From assembly GCA_039602395.1 (NCBI GenBank), contig JBCNJP010000003.1, forward strand, positions 20,298,956-20,362,955: a DNA stretch of 64,000 nt. Reading direction: 5' to 3'. The notes beneath the pieces are model-generated. The model did not search any database. It had not been told where the DNA came from and was given only the letters and a program-made list of their open reading frames with translations. The translations under genes were made by a program, and so were the position numbers. The stretch is from Deinandra increscens subsp. villosa (lineage: Eukaryota; Streptophyta; Magnoliopsida; Asterales; Asteraceae). Below, piece by piece: positions 1-11,114 of this stretch (the stretch's first letter is position 1; each line of letters starts with the position of its first letter).

Positions 1-240
1 AAAGTTTAATTTATGAAGGTTTTAACTTTTAGAATTTAGAGTTTAATTTTTAACGCTTTAGTCTTTAAGCTTAGAATTTAGCTTTGAGGTTCAGGGTTTA
101 GAGTTTTGCCATCGGGATTTTAGGTTTAAATATAGAGTTTAGCTTTTAGTTTTTAATTAGGGTTTAGCTTTAGATTTTAGCTTAGGGTTTAGATTTTAAC
201 TTTAATTAAGGTTTAGATTTAAAGTTTAGCTTTAGCTTTT
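1..240. repeat. Degenerate telomere-like TTTAG-rich tract
   Basis: The tract is a loose series of GGTTTAG, GGGTTTA and TTTAGCTT words, with three exact GGGTTTA copies. It resembles a decayed plant telomere-type repeat (TTTAGGG family) but has no regular heptamer phase. It could equally be simple AT-rich low-complexity DNA. No coding potential is seen. Confidence 0.3.
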
Positions 241-1477
241 AAAAACCCAACAATGATTTGACGAGACGATCCCAACACTGCTAAAATAAGTTCAATCATC
301 GGAGTTTATTTGAATCTGCGGTTCATCCTTTATCTAAAGTTCCCTTTTGAGCTCACCCCTAGGTGAGGGGTGACAATTGTGCATGTCTCGATTGTGAATC
401 CAAATACGACATATATATTTATTCGAGTCAAATGCATTAACCTAACACAAACCAACTTAAAGTCATTTAGTTAGAATATGTTACGTATAACCCATTTATC
501 TAAATGAGTCATAGTATAGCAGGTTCTAAACGGTCAAGTGGATTATAATCAAAATTGTAAATAGATAACCATGTCTTAAATGTGTTGGTATATATCGGTT
601 GTAACGAGTTCTAATATATATTTGTTAAACTGGTTGATTTTGTAAAATGTATTACTTTTATTTCAATCTTATATGGGCTATCATGTCACTATATAATAAA
701 CGAGTTTAAACAAGTGAAACGAAGATGACTTCTTGGAGTAAGCCTGTTTATATAGCGACCCAAGCATGAATATATATGTGAGAAATTAAAACTTGAAACC
801 TAATTATTTTAATTTGTGTAGTGTTTGTATCATTAAAAAGTATATATATATTATATTTATCATAAATGATCATGTAAAAAGCATAAAGTAAAAATATAAC
901 GTGACAATGATGAATATAAATACAAAATTACACAGATTAAATTCCCATATCATTTTTACAATATTATAACCTTCATGTACGTGTTTCACGATTACATTTT
1001 TTACAAAATGCACGTAATGTACAGTTTGTGAAAATCAACAAAAAATATTTAGAAAAAGCACTCAAGTGTTTCACAATTACAAATTTCCATATATCTATTT
1101 AAAGTTATATATATATTTTTTAATTTATGTTTAAAGTGTCAGCACCTAAATCGATCGTTATGGGTTCTAATTTATTTTTGAACTTTTCTATAGAAAAAGC
1201 ACCTTGTTTGCAAATATGCATCAAAATATATTTAAGAAATTAACAAGCTATATGCAACTAATTTCTTTGGATGCTTTATGGTTCCTATTAAAACCCAACT
1301 TTGCATGCATGCATACATAAAGGTTTAAAGTTCTATACTTTTATGATTTAGATTAGTTAATGCTTAATATACATACCCTAAAAGTCATGAGTACTTTTTA
1401 ATTCTCTTTTATTAGTATTTAAATTTATCCTTTTGTTAGCATATATATACTAATTCTTCCATTTTGTACGTGATTAG
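241..1477. other. AT-rich non-coding stretch upstream of the Aux/IAA exons
   Basis: No convincing reading frame or repeat is seen. If the downstream Aux/IAA exons belong to a live gene, this stretch would be intron or would hold earlier exons. I looked for domain III-like coding sequence and did not find it, so the 5' part probably lies outside the window or is lost. Confidence 0.4.
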
Positions 1478-1830
1478 CTCAAGGAGACTCTTCTTCTTCT
1501 GCTATATCAACTAAGCAAACTGATATGACGACCGGATTACTGGACGGAACCGGAGAGTATACCTTAGTTTACCAGGACAATGAAGGAGATAGAATTCTTG
1601 TTGGTGATGTCCCTTGGAAGTGAGCATCATATCTAATCTGTTAACATATATTACTTTCTTTAGTTTAATTTTTCAAGTAAATATCAACAAACGAACATAT
1701 ATACGATCGAGTTACTCATGAGATTGATCATTTGTGTCATGTTTTGTGTAGCATGTTTATATCTTCAGCAAAGAGGCTTCGCGTGTTGAAGACATCTGAA
1801 TTATCCGTTTTTCATCAGCGGGATAACTAA
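1478..1830 (+). CDS. Aux/IAA protein, C-terminal exons (partial)
   Basis: Two exons encode the end of an Aux/IAA auxin co-repressor, a nuclear protein that binds ARF factors through its PB1 domain. Exon 1478-1619 reads into EYTLVYQDNEGDRILVGDVPW, matching domain IV. A GT-AG intron follows (1620-1751, donor GTGAGC, acceptor TGTAG), then exon 1752-1830 gives NMFISSAKRLRVLKTSELSV and ends HQRDN with stop TAA. An intron just after GDVPW is typical of the family. The 5' border at 1478 is inferred from an AG acceptor and an open frame running from there. Domains I, II (degron) and III are not visible, so the gene is partial here or a truncated relic. The sequence most resembles the non-canonical IAA20/30-like members, but that subgroup call is a guess. 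Confidence 0.8.
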
Positions 1831-2398
1831 CTGATTGTAAGTCATTGTCAAGATCAACTTGATTTCAAAGTTTGTTGACTTGAAAAGAATTGAATGTTAA
1901 GTTATATTGTAAAAGTTGTGCAAAGGTCTATGATAAAATAAATTTGAGCTTGCTTATTGATGTTTGATGTGTGATACTGATCAATATGTACAATTCACAT
2001 AAAGGCCAAGCTAGCTAGTAGGCCATATATTCTGTTCATAGATGTCTAATTGACTATAATATATGTATGTATTAGATTAGATCATGGCGACGGTATACGC
2101 CGCAGAAAACACAACAAATTAACACACATCGATAAATCGTTTAATTAAACAATTAATTATTGAAATATGAAATGTATTTGAATTATAATGTATAGTAAAC
2201 ATACAATCATATATAATTAAAACGATTTGAGGATTGTTTTAAATTTAATGATAATTAAGATAATCAAGTTTATAATAAAACAATTTTGTCTCCTTAAACT
2301 CCTAGAAATTAACGTAACAAGACAATCCCATCCTCCTCACATGTATTATAAGACCGTGTGGACTGCATGACAGCTGAAAACGCACAACACACCCCTCC
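1831..2398. other. AT-rich spacer, no gene seen
   Basis: This is 3' flank of the Aux/IAA exons and AT-rich DNA. No frame, tRNA-like or clear repeat is seen. Confidence 0.4.
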
Positions 2399-2520
2399 TG
2401 TAACACCCCAACCCGAGTAGGGCTGACATGTCATTCATACAGTAAACAGAGATAGTCACAATCCAAATTAATTAATAAAATACTTAAAATGTGATACAAG
2501 TTTTAAAAAAAAAGTGTAAC
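2399..2520. mobile_element. Possible short LTR fragment beginning TGTAACACCCCAACCC
   Basis: The TGTAACACCCCAACCC start is like the LTR ends of plant gypsy elements, and the A-rich tract at about 2507-2520 lies next to the LINE. No partner LTR or TSD was found, so this is only a weak call. Confidence 0.25.
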
Positions 2521-2571
2521 ATGCCCAAAGAAATATCTTAATTAAAGAATAAAGTCTTAAAAATAGGTGTT

Positions 2572-4936
2572 CGAGGACGAGGGGTGCAGGGCCTAAGAAG
2601 GTTAGAGACTATAGTTTGCGTTTTGCCTCTTGGAATGTAGGAACTTTAAATGGTAAGTTATTGGAGTTGGTAGATGTCCTTAAGAGACGTAGGTCCATAT
2701 TGCTTGTCTTCAAGAAACTAGGTGGAAGAGTCGTAGTGGGACCGAGTGTAATGGGTACATGTTGTGGTATTCTGGGTCTAATGGAGCTAAGAATGGGGTA
2801 GGAGTTTTGGTTGGGAAAGATTTGTACGATAATGTTGTAGAGGTGACTAGACACAATGATAGGATTATGGTGTTGAAGTTAGTTTTAGGCAAGGAGGTTG
2901 TGGCTGTGGTCTGCGCCTATGCACCGTATGTGGGAATACGTGACTTGGAGAAGAGAGAGTTCTGAGATTGTTTAGATATAGTTGTGGGGGCCATACCTAG
3001 GGAAGTGAAATTATGTTTACGAGGTGATTTTAATGGCCACATTGGTAAGGATTGTGATGGTTTTCAGTTTGTCCATGGGGATCTTGCTTATGGTTTTGGA
3101 ATGAGGCTGGTAAGGATCTCCTTGACTTTGTAGTGGCTCATGTCCTGGGTATCTTAAACTCGTTTTTCAAAAAGAGGGATGCTCATTTGATCACGTTTAG
3201 CAGTGGGGGACGTCAATCACAGATGGATTATTTATTGATGATAAGGGGATCGTCGCTCGTGGAATGATTGCAAGGTTATTAAGGGGGATGAGGTAGTGAC
3301 TCAATATCGCTTGCTGGTTGCAGATATAGGCATGAGAAAAAAATTTACTAGTTGGGCGGGGAAGAACAAAGGATTCGATGGGGTATTTTGAAGGACGAGA
3401 AGATTACGGTGTCCAGATATAAGGTCATCTTGTCATCAACCCGTTTAGATGGGGATTCAAACCAACTATGGGAGGCAATGGCGACCAACATTCTACGAGT
3501 TGCTAGGGAGATCCTAGGGGCTACATCCGGTAAGTCGAACGGGCATCATGAGTCTTGGTGGTGGAATGAGGTACGTGGTGCAGGAAAATATAAAGGTCAA
3601 ACAAGGATATTTTAGGGAGCTTCTGGGTTGCACGGACGAACTGGAACGTACAAGATTAAGGGAGGACTACAAGAAGGCCAAGAAAGAAGCGAAGATAGCA
3701 GTTTCACAGGCAAAGACTTCAGCTCTCAAAAAGTTTTACGATCAACTAGAGACTAAGAAGGGGGAGAACTTTATGTTTAAGATCGCCAAGGTCAGGGAGC
3801 ATAGAAGACAAGATCTTGGAGTTGTGAAATTTTTTAAAGGTGATGATGGTCGGGTTTTAGTCAAGGAGCGGGACATCAAGCTAAGATGGTAAACCTACTT
3901 CTACAGTCTCTTCAACAGCGGGAGGGCGCTTAATGATGGTAGTGATAACATGCTTGCACAGCAAAGACATTAGTGTAACTTTTACTATCGTGCTATCACA
4001 GAGGAGGAGGTGAAGGTTGCCCTTAGAAAGATGGGAAGGGCGAAGGCAGTTGATCCAGACAACATACCTATCGAGGTGTAGAAGTTCTTGGGGGATGTAG
4101 GAGTTCAGTGGCTAATCAACACTATCTTCAAAACCACTAAGATGTCGGATCAGTGGAGGTCTAGTGTTATAGTCCCACTTTACAAGAGCAAAGGATACGT
4201 GCAGTCTTGCGGGAACTAGAGGGGCATTAAGTTGCTAAGTCATACCATGAAACTATGGGAAAGAGTTATTGAGATTAGAATCAGGCGGGAAAATCATGTT
4301 TCTGTAAACCAATTTGGTTTCATGCCAGGACGATCCACCACGAAGGTGATACACATCCTAAGGAAATTGATGGAAAAGTATAGGGAGAAGAAGCGGGATC
4401 TGCATATGGTGCTCAGCGACCTTGAAAAAAGCTTACGATAGCATACCACGACAACTGATTTGAGATAGTCTTGAGGGTAGAGGAGTCCCAGGGAAGTACA
4501 TAGACATTATCATGGATATGTATTCACGAACAGTGACATGCATCCGCACTCCGGTGGGGGACACTGATTCCTTTCCTATCGGGGTGGGCCTCCACCAAGG
4601 GTCTGCGTTGAGTCTGTTTCTCTTTGTTGTAGTAATGGACGAGTTATCCAAGTCGATCCAGGAAGCAGTGCCATGGTGTATGCTTTTCGCTGATGACATT
4701 GTGTTTGTCGCGGAAAGTAAACTAAGCCTTAACGGGAAGCTCCAGGAGTGGAGAGCTGCTTTAGAGGCTAAAGGTCTAAGGATTAGTCGTTCTAAGATCG
4801 AGTACTTACACTGTGCGTTTAGTGGTGTGAGTAGCATAGAGGATGTCCAGATTATGATTGAAGGCCAGGCGTTCCAACCGTAACCAAGTTTAAGTATCTA
4901 GGTTCATTTGCGTAAAACGAGAGGGAAATTGATAGT
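2572..4936 (+). pseudogene. RTE-clade LINE (endonuclease-reverse transcriptase), decayed
   Basis: A non-LTR retrotransposon polyprotein is broken into several frames. The 5' part encodes an APE-type endonuclease: RFASWNVGTLNGK near 2616, then NGVGVLVGKDLYDNVVEV and the AYAP motif to about 2965, and RGDFNGHIG near 3020. The 3' part encodes reverse transcriptase: FGFMPGRSTT near 4315, GLHQGSALS near 4590 and the catalytic FADD near 4690. The order and motifs match the plant RTE clade. Many stops and frameshifts lie between 2800 and 4900, so it cannot make an active enzyme. The RT similarity ends abruptly near 4936, where an LTR-like sequence starts, so the 3' end was lost or displaced by insertion. 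Confidence 0.85.
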
Positions 4937-6496
4937 GATGTGTGTAACATTTCGTGTTTTTGATTATTAGATTGTATCTGTTTTGTAACCCGATCCGATG
5001 ATTGATAATCAAATATATGGTTATTGATCGATTTTGATGTTTATTAACTTAAATTTATGTTATTGAATTCATTATCATGTTTATTGATCGATTTGATGTT
5101 CGATTTACCTTTATTTCGGATTTTACGCGAACACGTCGCTAAATTACGTTCAACTAGGAATTTGATCAATCTGAACATGTATGACCCTTTTGTTTAATAC
5201 TAGTTAGACACACAAGTGAATACAAGTGAAGGTTGGTGTGAATTCAAGGTCTAGAAAGAAAACGGTGAAAATTTGGTAAATCCCGCGCGATTTTTATTTT
5301 AACCCGGACAACACTCGTTTGTTAAGCAAGTTACATATAATCTACAATCCAACACGCTGCTCAACTCTATTGATTTTGCTGGTTTCACAAGCATCATGCA
5401 TCAGCGAGAGGGGGGGTCACGGGGGTCAATTGATGTAACATTCTGGGTTTTCCGATTGTCTGATTTTATCCGTATTGTAACCCGATCCGTTGATTGATAA
5501 TCGAATTTATGGGTATTGATCTATTTTGATGTTTATTAACCTAATTTCATGTTATTGGATCCATTATCATGTTTATTGATAGATTTGATGTTCGATTTGC
5601 CTTTGATTTGGATTTTACGCGAACATGTCACTGAATTACGTTCAACCAGTAATTTGATCAATCTAAACTTGTATGACCCTTGTGTGTAATACTAGTTACA
5701 CACACAAGTGAATACAAGTGAAGGTTGGTGTGAATTCAAGGTCTAGAACGAAAACGGTGAAAGTCCGGTAAATCCCGCGCGATTTCGGTGTTAACCGGGA
5801 GATCACATTTTGAGTTTTGTATATCAATTTTATCATGCTTATGATTCATATGATCATTTACCATGTCATGAGTCATCATACACTTAATCGGATCGCAAAA
5901 CGTTGGTGAATTGCTTAAAAACGAGAAAAAAAACGACAAAACCGACCAAAAATACACTTTTTATGTAGTTTTATCGATTGTTAATCGTTATGGGACATAT
6001 CATATATTGAATTTAGTGGATTAAATGTGGTTGACATGATGGTAAACTTAAAATGAGGAAATTTGGTGAAAACGGGGGTCGAATCAGAGTTTTTACGTGA
6101 AATCTGGAGTGAAAATGGCGTGCGACAACCCTCCCAAACACGCCGCATATCGCGACAGAAGTTTGGTGGGTTGGCGCGTACCGCCCACCGACCACGCGAC
6201 GAGTTTTCGAGATTTTCCCCTAATCCTCTAGTATTTAAGGTCTCTAACTCATTCCAGCCCCCATAATTCTCATCCTTAGCCCCCATAAAGCCCTAGAACG
6301 GCTGAAACAATCCCATATCAAGTTTCTTGAAATTTTTGGAGCCAAGATTGGTGATTTCGAGCATTAAATCGAGTCGGTTTCTCGTATAAAAGGTTAGAAT
6401 CATCAAACCAAACCTCCATCTTCTTGAATCTTTCATCCCCCATCATCAAGATCCAACCTTTATGCCTTTTTAAACCTAGATTTTGCATTCCAAGGC

Positions 6497-6997
6497 TAGA
6501 TCTAGTGATTTTTAACAAAAACAATGGATTTTTATCAATTTTTTAGATTTTTATGACACTTTTTGTTGAGATCTTGTTAAATTTATATAGATCTTGCTAG
6601 ATCTAAGTTATGGCTGGAAAATAACATATTTTTAAACATGATTTGTCATATAGATTCATCATAACCAATAGATCTAAGGTTCTTTTGATAAAAACTTGGT
6701 TTTTATGATAAAAAGTCCACCACTTTTTTTACTTGTTTTTCTTCCATGGATCTTTATAGATCTAAGTTCTACCTAATCTACTTGTTGGATCTTGACATGG
6801 ACACCATTACAATGGTAGATCTAGGGTTTGGGATGAAGGAATCATCACCATGATTATAGATCTAGGGTTTCATGAAGTAAAAAGACGATTTTTATGTGTT
6901 TTTCTTTATTTTCTCATGCTAGATCTTGATTAGACCATGGAAATTGTTAAACTAGTGTATTGATTCTCGTATGAAGCATGATTTTGGATCTAGATCT
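6497..6997. repeat. Array of AGATCT/TAGATCTA words in the LTR of element E
   Basis: About ten AGATCT copies lie within 500 bp (near 6498, 6570, 6589, 6599, 6670, 6758, 6818, 6858, 6920 and 6992), several inside the palindrome TAGATCTA and several followed by AGGGTTT. A given hexamer is expected about once per 4 kb. The spacing is irregular, so this is not a simple satellite. Confidence 0.75.
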
Positions 6998-7650
6998 AGG
7001 GTTAGGCCATGTCTAGAATAAATCTTGAATGTTTAGTTATTTTGATTAGAATAACTAGTATTTTTTTGGATTTAAAAATAAGTCATTTTGAGTAAATCAT
7101 TGAGTTAGTATTTGAGTTATGTCTTGAAATTTTATTTGGTAATTATATATATTTAGATCAGCCCCAAATTAATTTTTAAAGACTAAATTTGGTTCGGTTG
7201 ATTTGATGGAAAATAATTAAGGTTTGAGACGTCGTAAAGTTTTATGGTTGAATAAATAATTATTTGCTTAACGTTTGACCTAGATATAAGTTTGATCACT
7301 TGATTATTTATATTCTCATATTATTACTCAAATACTCCACCAACGAGGCGCGTATCCGATCGAGTCCGTCGTGTCATGGCTAGTCGCACGTTTTATTCGT
7401 TCGAATACTTATTTAGTTATTTATCTTTTGTCGGTATTTTCTCCATCACGTTCGATCGTAAAGGCGATCTCCGGGTTTGATTCGCGCCGCTATTCTTCGG
7501 TGTTACTCTCGACACTTTCGCCATCATGTGATTTTTCATAGCCCTTTTTTACTTAAGTGTTTTTGGGGTGCAACATGTTTTGCTTATCAAATTCTATTTC
7601 TTCATGTGTATTCTATGTTCGATGATTACATGTTTATTATGATTGGTTGA

Positions 7651-7702
7651 TTGAACGATGATCGATTGAACGATGGAACGATGAACGATTGAACGATGAA
7701 CG
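7651..7702. repeat. GAACGATG short tandem array
   Basis: The words TTGAACGATG, ATCGATTGAACGATG and GAACGATGAACG follow one another. This is an imperfect short repeat inside the LTR of element E, with no coding role. Confidence 0.7.
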
Positions 7703-8038
7703 TAATTATTAACATTAAACATGTTGGGGTTACGATAATAGATTTATTGGCCTGACAAGTCCACTTGGCTTGCCTCACGTGTGGCGTCTTGTGATTGAAA
7801 GCCTAATTGTCAAGGGTTAGATGTTAACTTATTATCAATTATCAATTATCATTTTGTTAAACTTGTACGCATGATTTTGAACATTATCATTAAACCTATA
7901 AATTCTCACCAACTATTTTTAGTTGACTCTTTTTATAACATGTTGCAGGTAATGTGGTTTGATTTGGATGTCATCACTTTAGGGTTGCATCGGCTTTAGA
8001 GACCTTATTAAATAATGAACCATTATGCTTAGACTATG

Positions 8039-9974
8039 TGATGTGTTGCAAACACATCCTGTTTTTCCATGTAATTTGTATAATATTTGAGTCGGTTTTG
8101 CATCATTTTATTTGGTTTTTATATATTTTATAGTTATTTGAGTCTTAATGTGTTTTTGAGTCATTTTTGTATATTTTGGTGTGGTTTAGGTAATTATTTG
8201 AGTCTTGTATTTATTTATGTCAGTGTGCTTAAAATGTTTCAAATTATGGTTATTTGTAGGTTGGTATAATTGATCAAGGGGATAGTATGATATTTTATCA
8301 AAGTTTAAGTGTTAAAGAATTAATACTTGAAAGATTGAGGACCGACGTAGAGTTTATAAGAAGATCGGGGGCTGAATTGTAATTACATAGAAGATTCATT
8401 TATTTAGAATTCGGAAAAGCCACGAGAAGCACTTCTATAACACGACAATTCTTTAGAAAAAAAGCTTCATGTAGAGGAGTCTTAAAAGCACTAAGGAGGG
8501 CTCAAATGACGTAAGCAGAAAAGAATATAAATTAGGTTGCCATTTGTTTTGGGCTGCATCGTAGTCCACATGGGCTTGTATAGGCCATAAAGAAAATAAA
8601 AGAGGAGACTTGCGAACAAAGAAAAGGGGAGAGCAATTATATATTTGGAGTAAATAATTCGGAGGTAAGCGAAACTTGGGAAGGAAGTTTTAGACGGCAG
8701 AACTAGGGGAAAATTGGAAGCAAATGATTCGAAGGAAATTACGCAGAGCAAAACTTGAGACAACAACAATTAATTCGAAGGAAGCAATCGGAGAGAAGAG
8801 AAATATCAGTGGCCTCTCAAAGCATTGTGGTTTGATGGTTATAATTGTTTGAACATAATTTGTTCTAGTTTTAGTTATCTTTACATCATGAATATAATTA
8901 TGACTATGGATTTTATGCTTTTGGATACTATGATGTTCGGCTAATTTTTTATGACTATCTAGGGTTAGATTAATACTTTGTGATTCTCGATTTACTTCGG
9001 TTCATTGTTAATTTTTGATGGATTAATATTTTTAGTAAAGAACTTATTAATTACTGTTTTGATGCGTGTGAGTGCCTAGGTTAGATTTGTGATTGGTTTT
9101 TATTTCATTTGTTACCTGCGAATGTCTTTCGGTTTGGGTAGCGAATTAGGTCATTGACTATGTGTTATGACTATTTTATGGTTTGTTGATATCACGATCC
9201 ATAGGAATATGAATTAATTATTTATCTAATCTTTGTGTCCTGCTTAACCTAGACAATCCGGGAGGTGATAGGTTAGTTGCGTAGTCGGTCGCGCGAAGGT
9301 TTTAGGTGTAAATGCCTCGGGAGAGGGTTTCCCTAGGGTTCTTAGTGTTTCTACTATTCCATGTCATTACGTGTAGTTTTTAGGTTACTCCTTGCGTCTT
9401 AGGATGTATTGAGGTAGGAACAATCTAGAAGGTGACTTACTTGTTCGAGTACTAGGGTATTGTTGGAGACAATCCGGGAGGTGATCTGACTAACTAGTGA
9501 GCATATTACGGTTTGTAGGTATCCTTTTAGGTACGTCCGGACAGTGATTCGGGGGCTACTAGGGTTTCTATAGATTGTCATTTAAGATCCCAGTTCCATC
9601 ATAGTTATCCATAGCCGAGAGAAACCGAGAGTTACAAGTAGGATTCTTAGCCTAGGTAGTACTTCTTCCCTATCCGTTTTCGTCTATCTTTGAGGTTTTC
9701 GTTGTCGGTAATTTAGGTAAACTCTATTTAGTTAACATCAAGTCAAAAAACCAATTCACTCAAATTTCCATTATTCATAAGTCCTAGTTGAGTCTTGTAT
9801 TCTAGTGTCCTTGGGGTTCGATTCTGGACTTCTGTAGCTATACTGTTTCCGACAGGTACACTTGCCTTTAGGTTCGGTTTAGTTTAGGTTTTCTGTGGTT
9901 TAACTTAGTGTGTCTAGGTCTAGGATTAGGTCTAGGTTTATTAGATACTTTTAAGTATCGTTCCGAACACATTA
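8039..9974 (+). mobile_element. Athila-like solo LTR with 5-bp TSD
   Basis: The LTR begins TGATGTGTTGCAAACACATC and ends CCGAACACATTA. It is flanked on both sides by CTATG (8034-8038 and 9975-9979), a perfect 5-bp target duplication. No internal region or second LTR exists, so it is a solo LTR left by LTR-LTR recombination. The same family occurs at 54262-56391, where the terminal octamers TGATGTGT/ACACATCA are perfect inverted repeats and a tRNA-Asp-type primer site follows. Shared blocks include CAATCCGGGAGGTGAT-like words and GACAGGTACACTTGCCTTTAGG near the 3' end. The length of 1936 bp suits Athila/Tat LTRs. Confidence 0.85.
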
Positions 9975-10092
9975 CTATGTTTTATATTGTTTATCGTATG
10001 TTGTGACTTGGATGCTATGTTTTGTTTATTTGCTATGAAATGGGTAATTATTTATGATTATCGCAATCTAATTTAGTGTTGTGAGCTTCTGG

Positions 10093-10299
10093 TTAATCTT
10101 CGCGCCCCAGACGTATTTCGCCGTCGGTTGGGGTGTGATAATTGACCCTCCGGCGAGTCAAGGTGTACCCTCCGGCGAGCCAGGTCTCCTGTGATATAGG
10201 TACAGAACTTCCATCATTTTTGTCTACTTGACTCTCCTTTGTCGGTGAATAATTAGCTGCAATGAGAAGATAACAAAATGACAAGAGCAACAGAAACAT
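10093..10299 (-). CDS. Short secreted-protein-like ORF, probably a fragment fused to an LTR end
   Basis: I do not recognise this 68-aa frame. It starts with a true ATG at 10299 and a clear signal-peptide-like segment (MFLLLLSFCYLLIAANYS), followed by a polar chain without cysteines. The last 16 or so codons (10093-10140) lie in sequence I assign to the end of the LTR of element E (rc of GGTTGGGGTGTGATA), so the native C-terminus is missing. A 22-bp direct duplication containing ACCCTCCGGCGAG lies just inside the host part (about 10144-10187). It may be the first exon of a small secreted protein gene broken by the insertion, or chance. Confidence 0.25.
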   Translation of the reverse strand: MFLLLLSFCYLLIAANYSPTKESQVDKNDGSSVPISQETWLAGGYTLTRRRVNYHTPTDGEIRLGRED

Positions 10300-11026
10300 G
10301 TCTTTTAACCCAGTTGTTGTGTGGCTCCGATGAGAGTAGCGGTCATGCTATGTTAGTCCGTTGTAAATAAAAAAAGAAAGGATTGAGAAAGATAACCTAA
10401 TTATGATGGGTAAATTGGGCCTTTAAAGTTTAACCAACAGCCGAATATCTAATTTAAACACTCTACAATGTTTTATTTGATTTGTTAATTTATTTATTAT
10501 TCCTCTATTCTATTATGTTTTTGTAGTTTATTTGTTTGTTATGTTTTTACAATTATTATTATTACATACATGTGATCGAAGGCGTTTTTCTTAAGTAGAC
10601 ATGTCTTCCATCAAGATATTTTTATTAGAAGATTTACCTATTATTAAATACTTTAAATCATTTTTTAACGGCGTTTGACACTACCATGATATTCTAGTGA
10701 GTCTTTCTGAGACGAAATTATAATCTGTCTATACTATATTTGACATGTTAAGTTTAACTCATCCAAGAATACTATCAAGGATGAAACTTAACACCCGAAA
10801 AAACTTCTTGTCAGGTTTTGATTTTGAAACCTCAATGTTCTAAAGTCTCAACCATCATCCCCATGTCACCTCGTCTAGGAAGAACTTACTATAGATGGAT
10901 TGTTAAAAAAAAATATTAAACCCTCTTATCAAAAAGTTCTAGTTCCGCCAATGCAAGCATGTGTTTCTCCTTTAAAATGAATAGTTCATTTCAATGAAAC
11001 TTGATCAACCTGACCAAAAATAGAGC
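10300..11026. other. Intergenic DNA between the secreted-type ORF and the receptor kinase
   Basis: No coding region or repeat family is recognised. The right end is the 3' flank of the receptor kinase gene. Confidence 0.4.
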
Positions 11027-11032
11027 TTTATT
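11027..11032 (-). terminator. AATAAA polyadenylation signal of the receptor kinase
   Basis: Read on the minus strand, AATAAA lies about 83 nt past the stop codon at 11115, a normal distance for a plant near-upstream element. The cleavage site cannot be placed from sequence. Confidence 0.5.
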
Positions 11033-11114
11033 TATAAACACTCACCCCACAAAACTACACATTTCACCTAAAAGAAGCACATAATAACTTAGACTCACTA
11101 TTTTCATCAACCCT

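Larger units (their letters stand above)
4943..10140 (+). mobile_element. LTR element E: LTR fragment, short internal end, long 3' LTR (interrupted)
   Basis: Two direct repeats of about 370 bp, 4943-5308 and 5434-5805, both begin TGTAACATT and share blocks such as GGTAAATCCCGCGCGATTT. Just before the second copy is a purine-rich tract (about 5404-5426) placed like a polypurine tract, so the second copy is read as the start of the 3' LTR. The LTR then runs on through a TATTTAAGG box (about 6232) and ends near 10140 in GGTTGGGGTGTGATA. A 1936-bp solo LTR with its TSD is inserted at 8034. Almost all the internal coding region is gone. The right end has no confirmed TSD, so the 10140 border is approximate. 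Confidence 0.55.
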
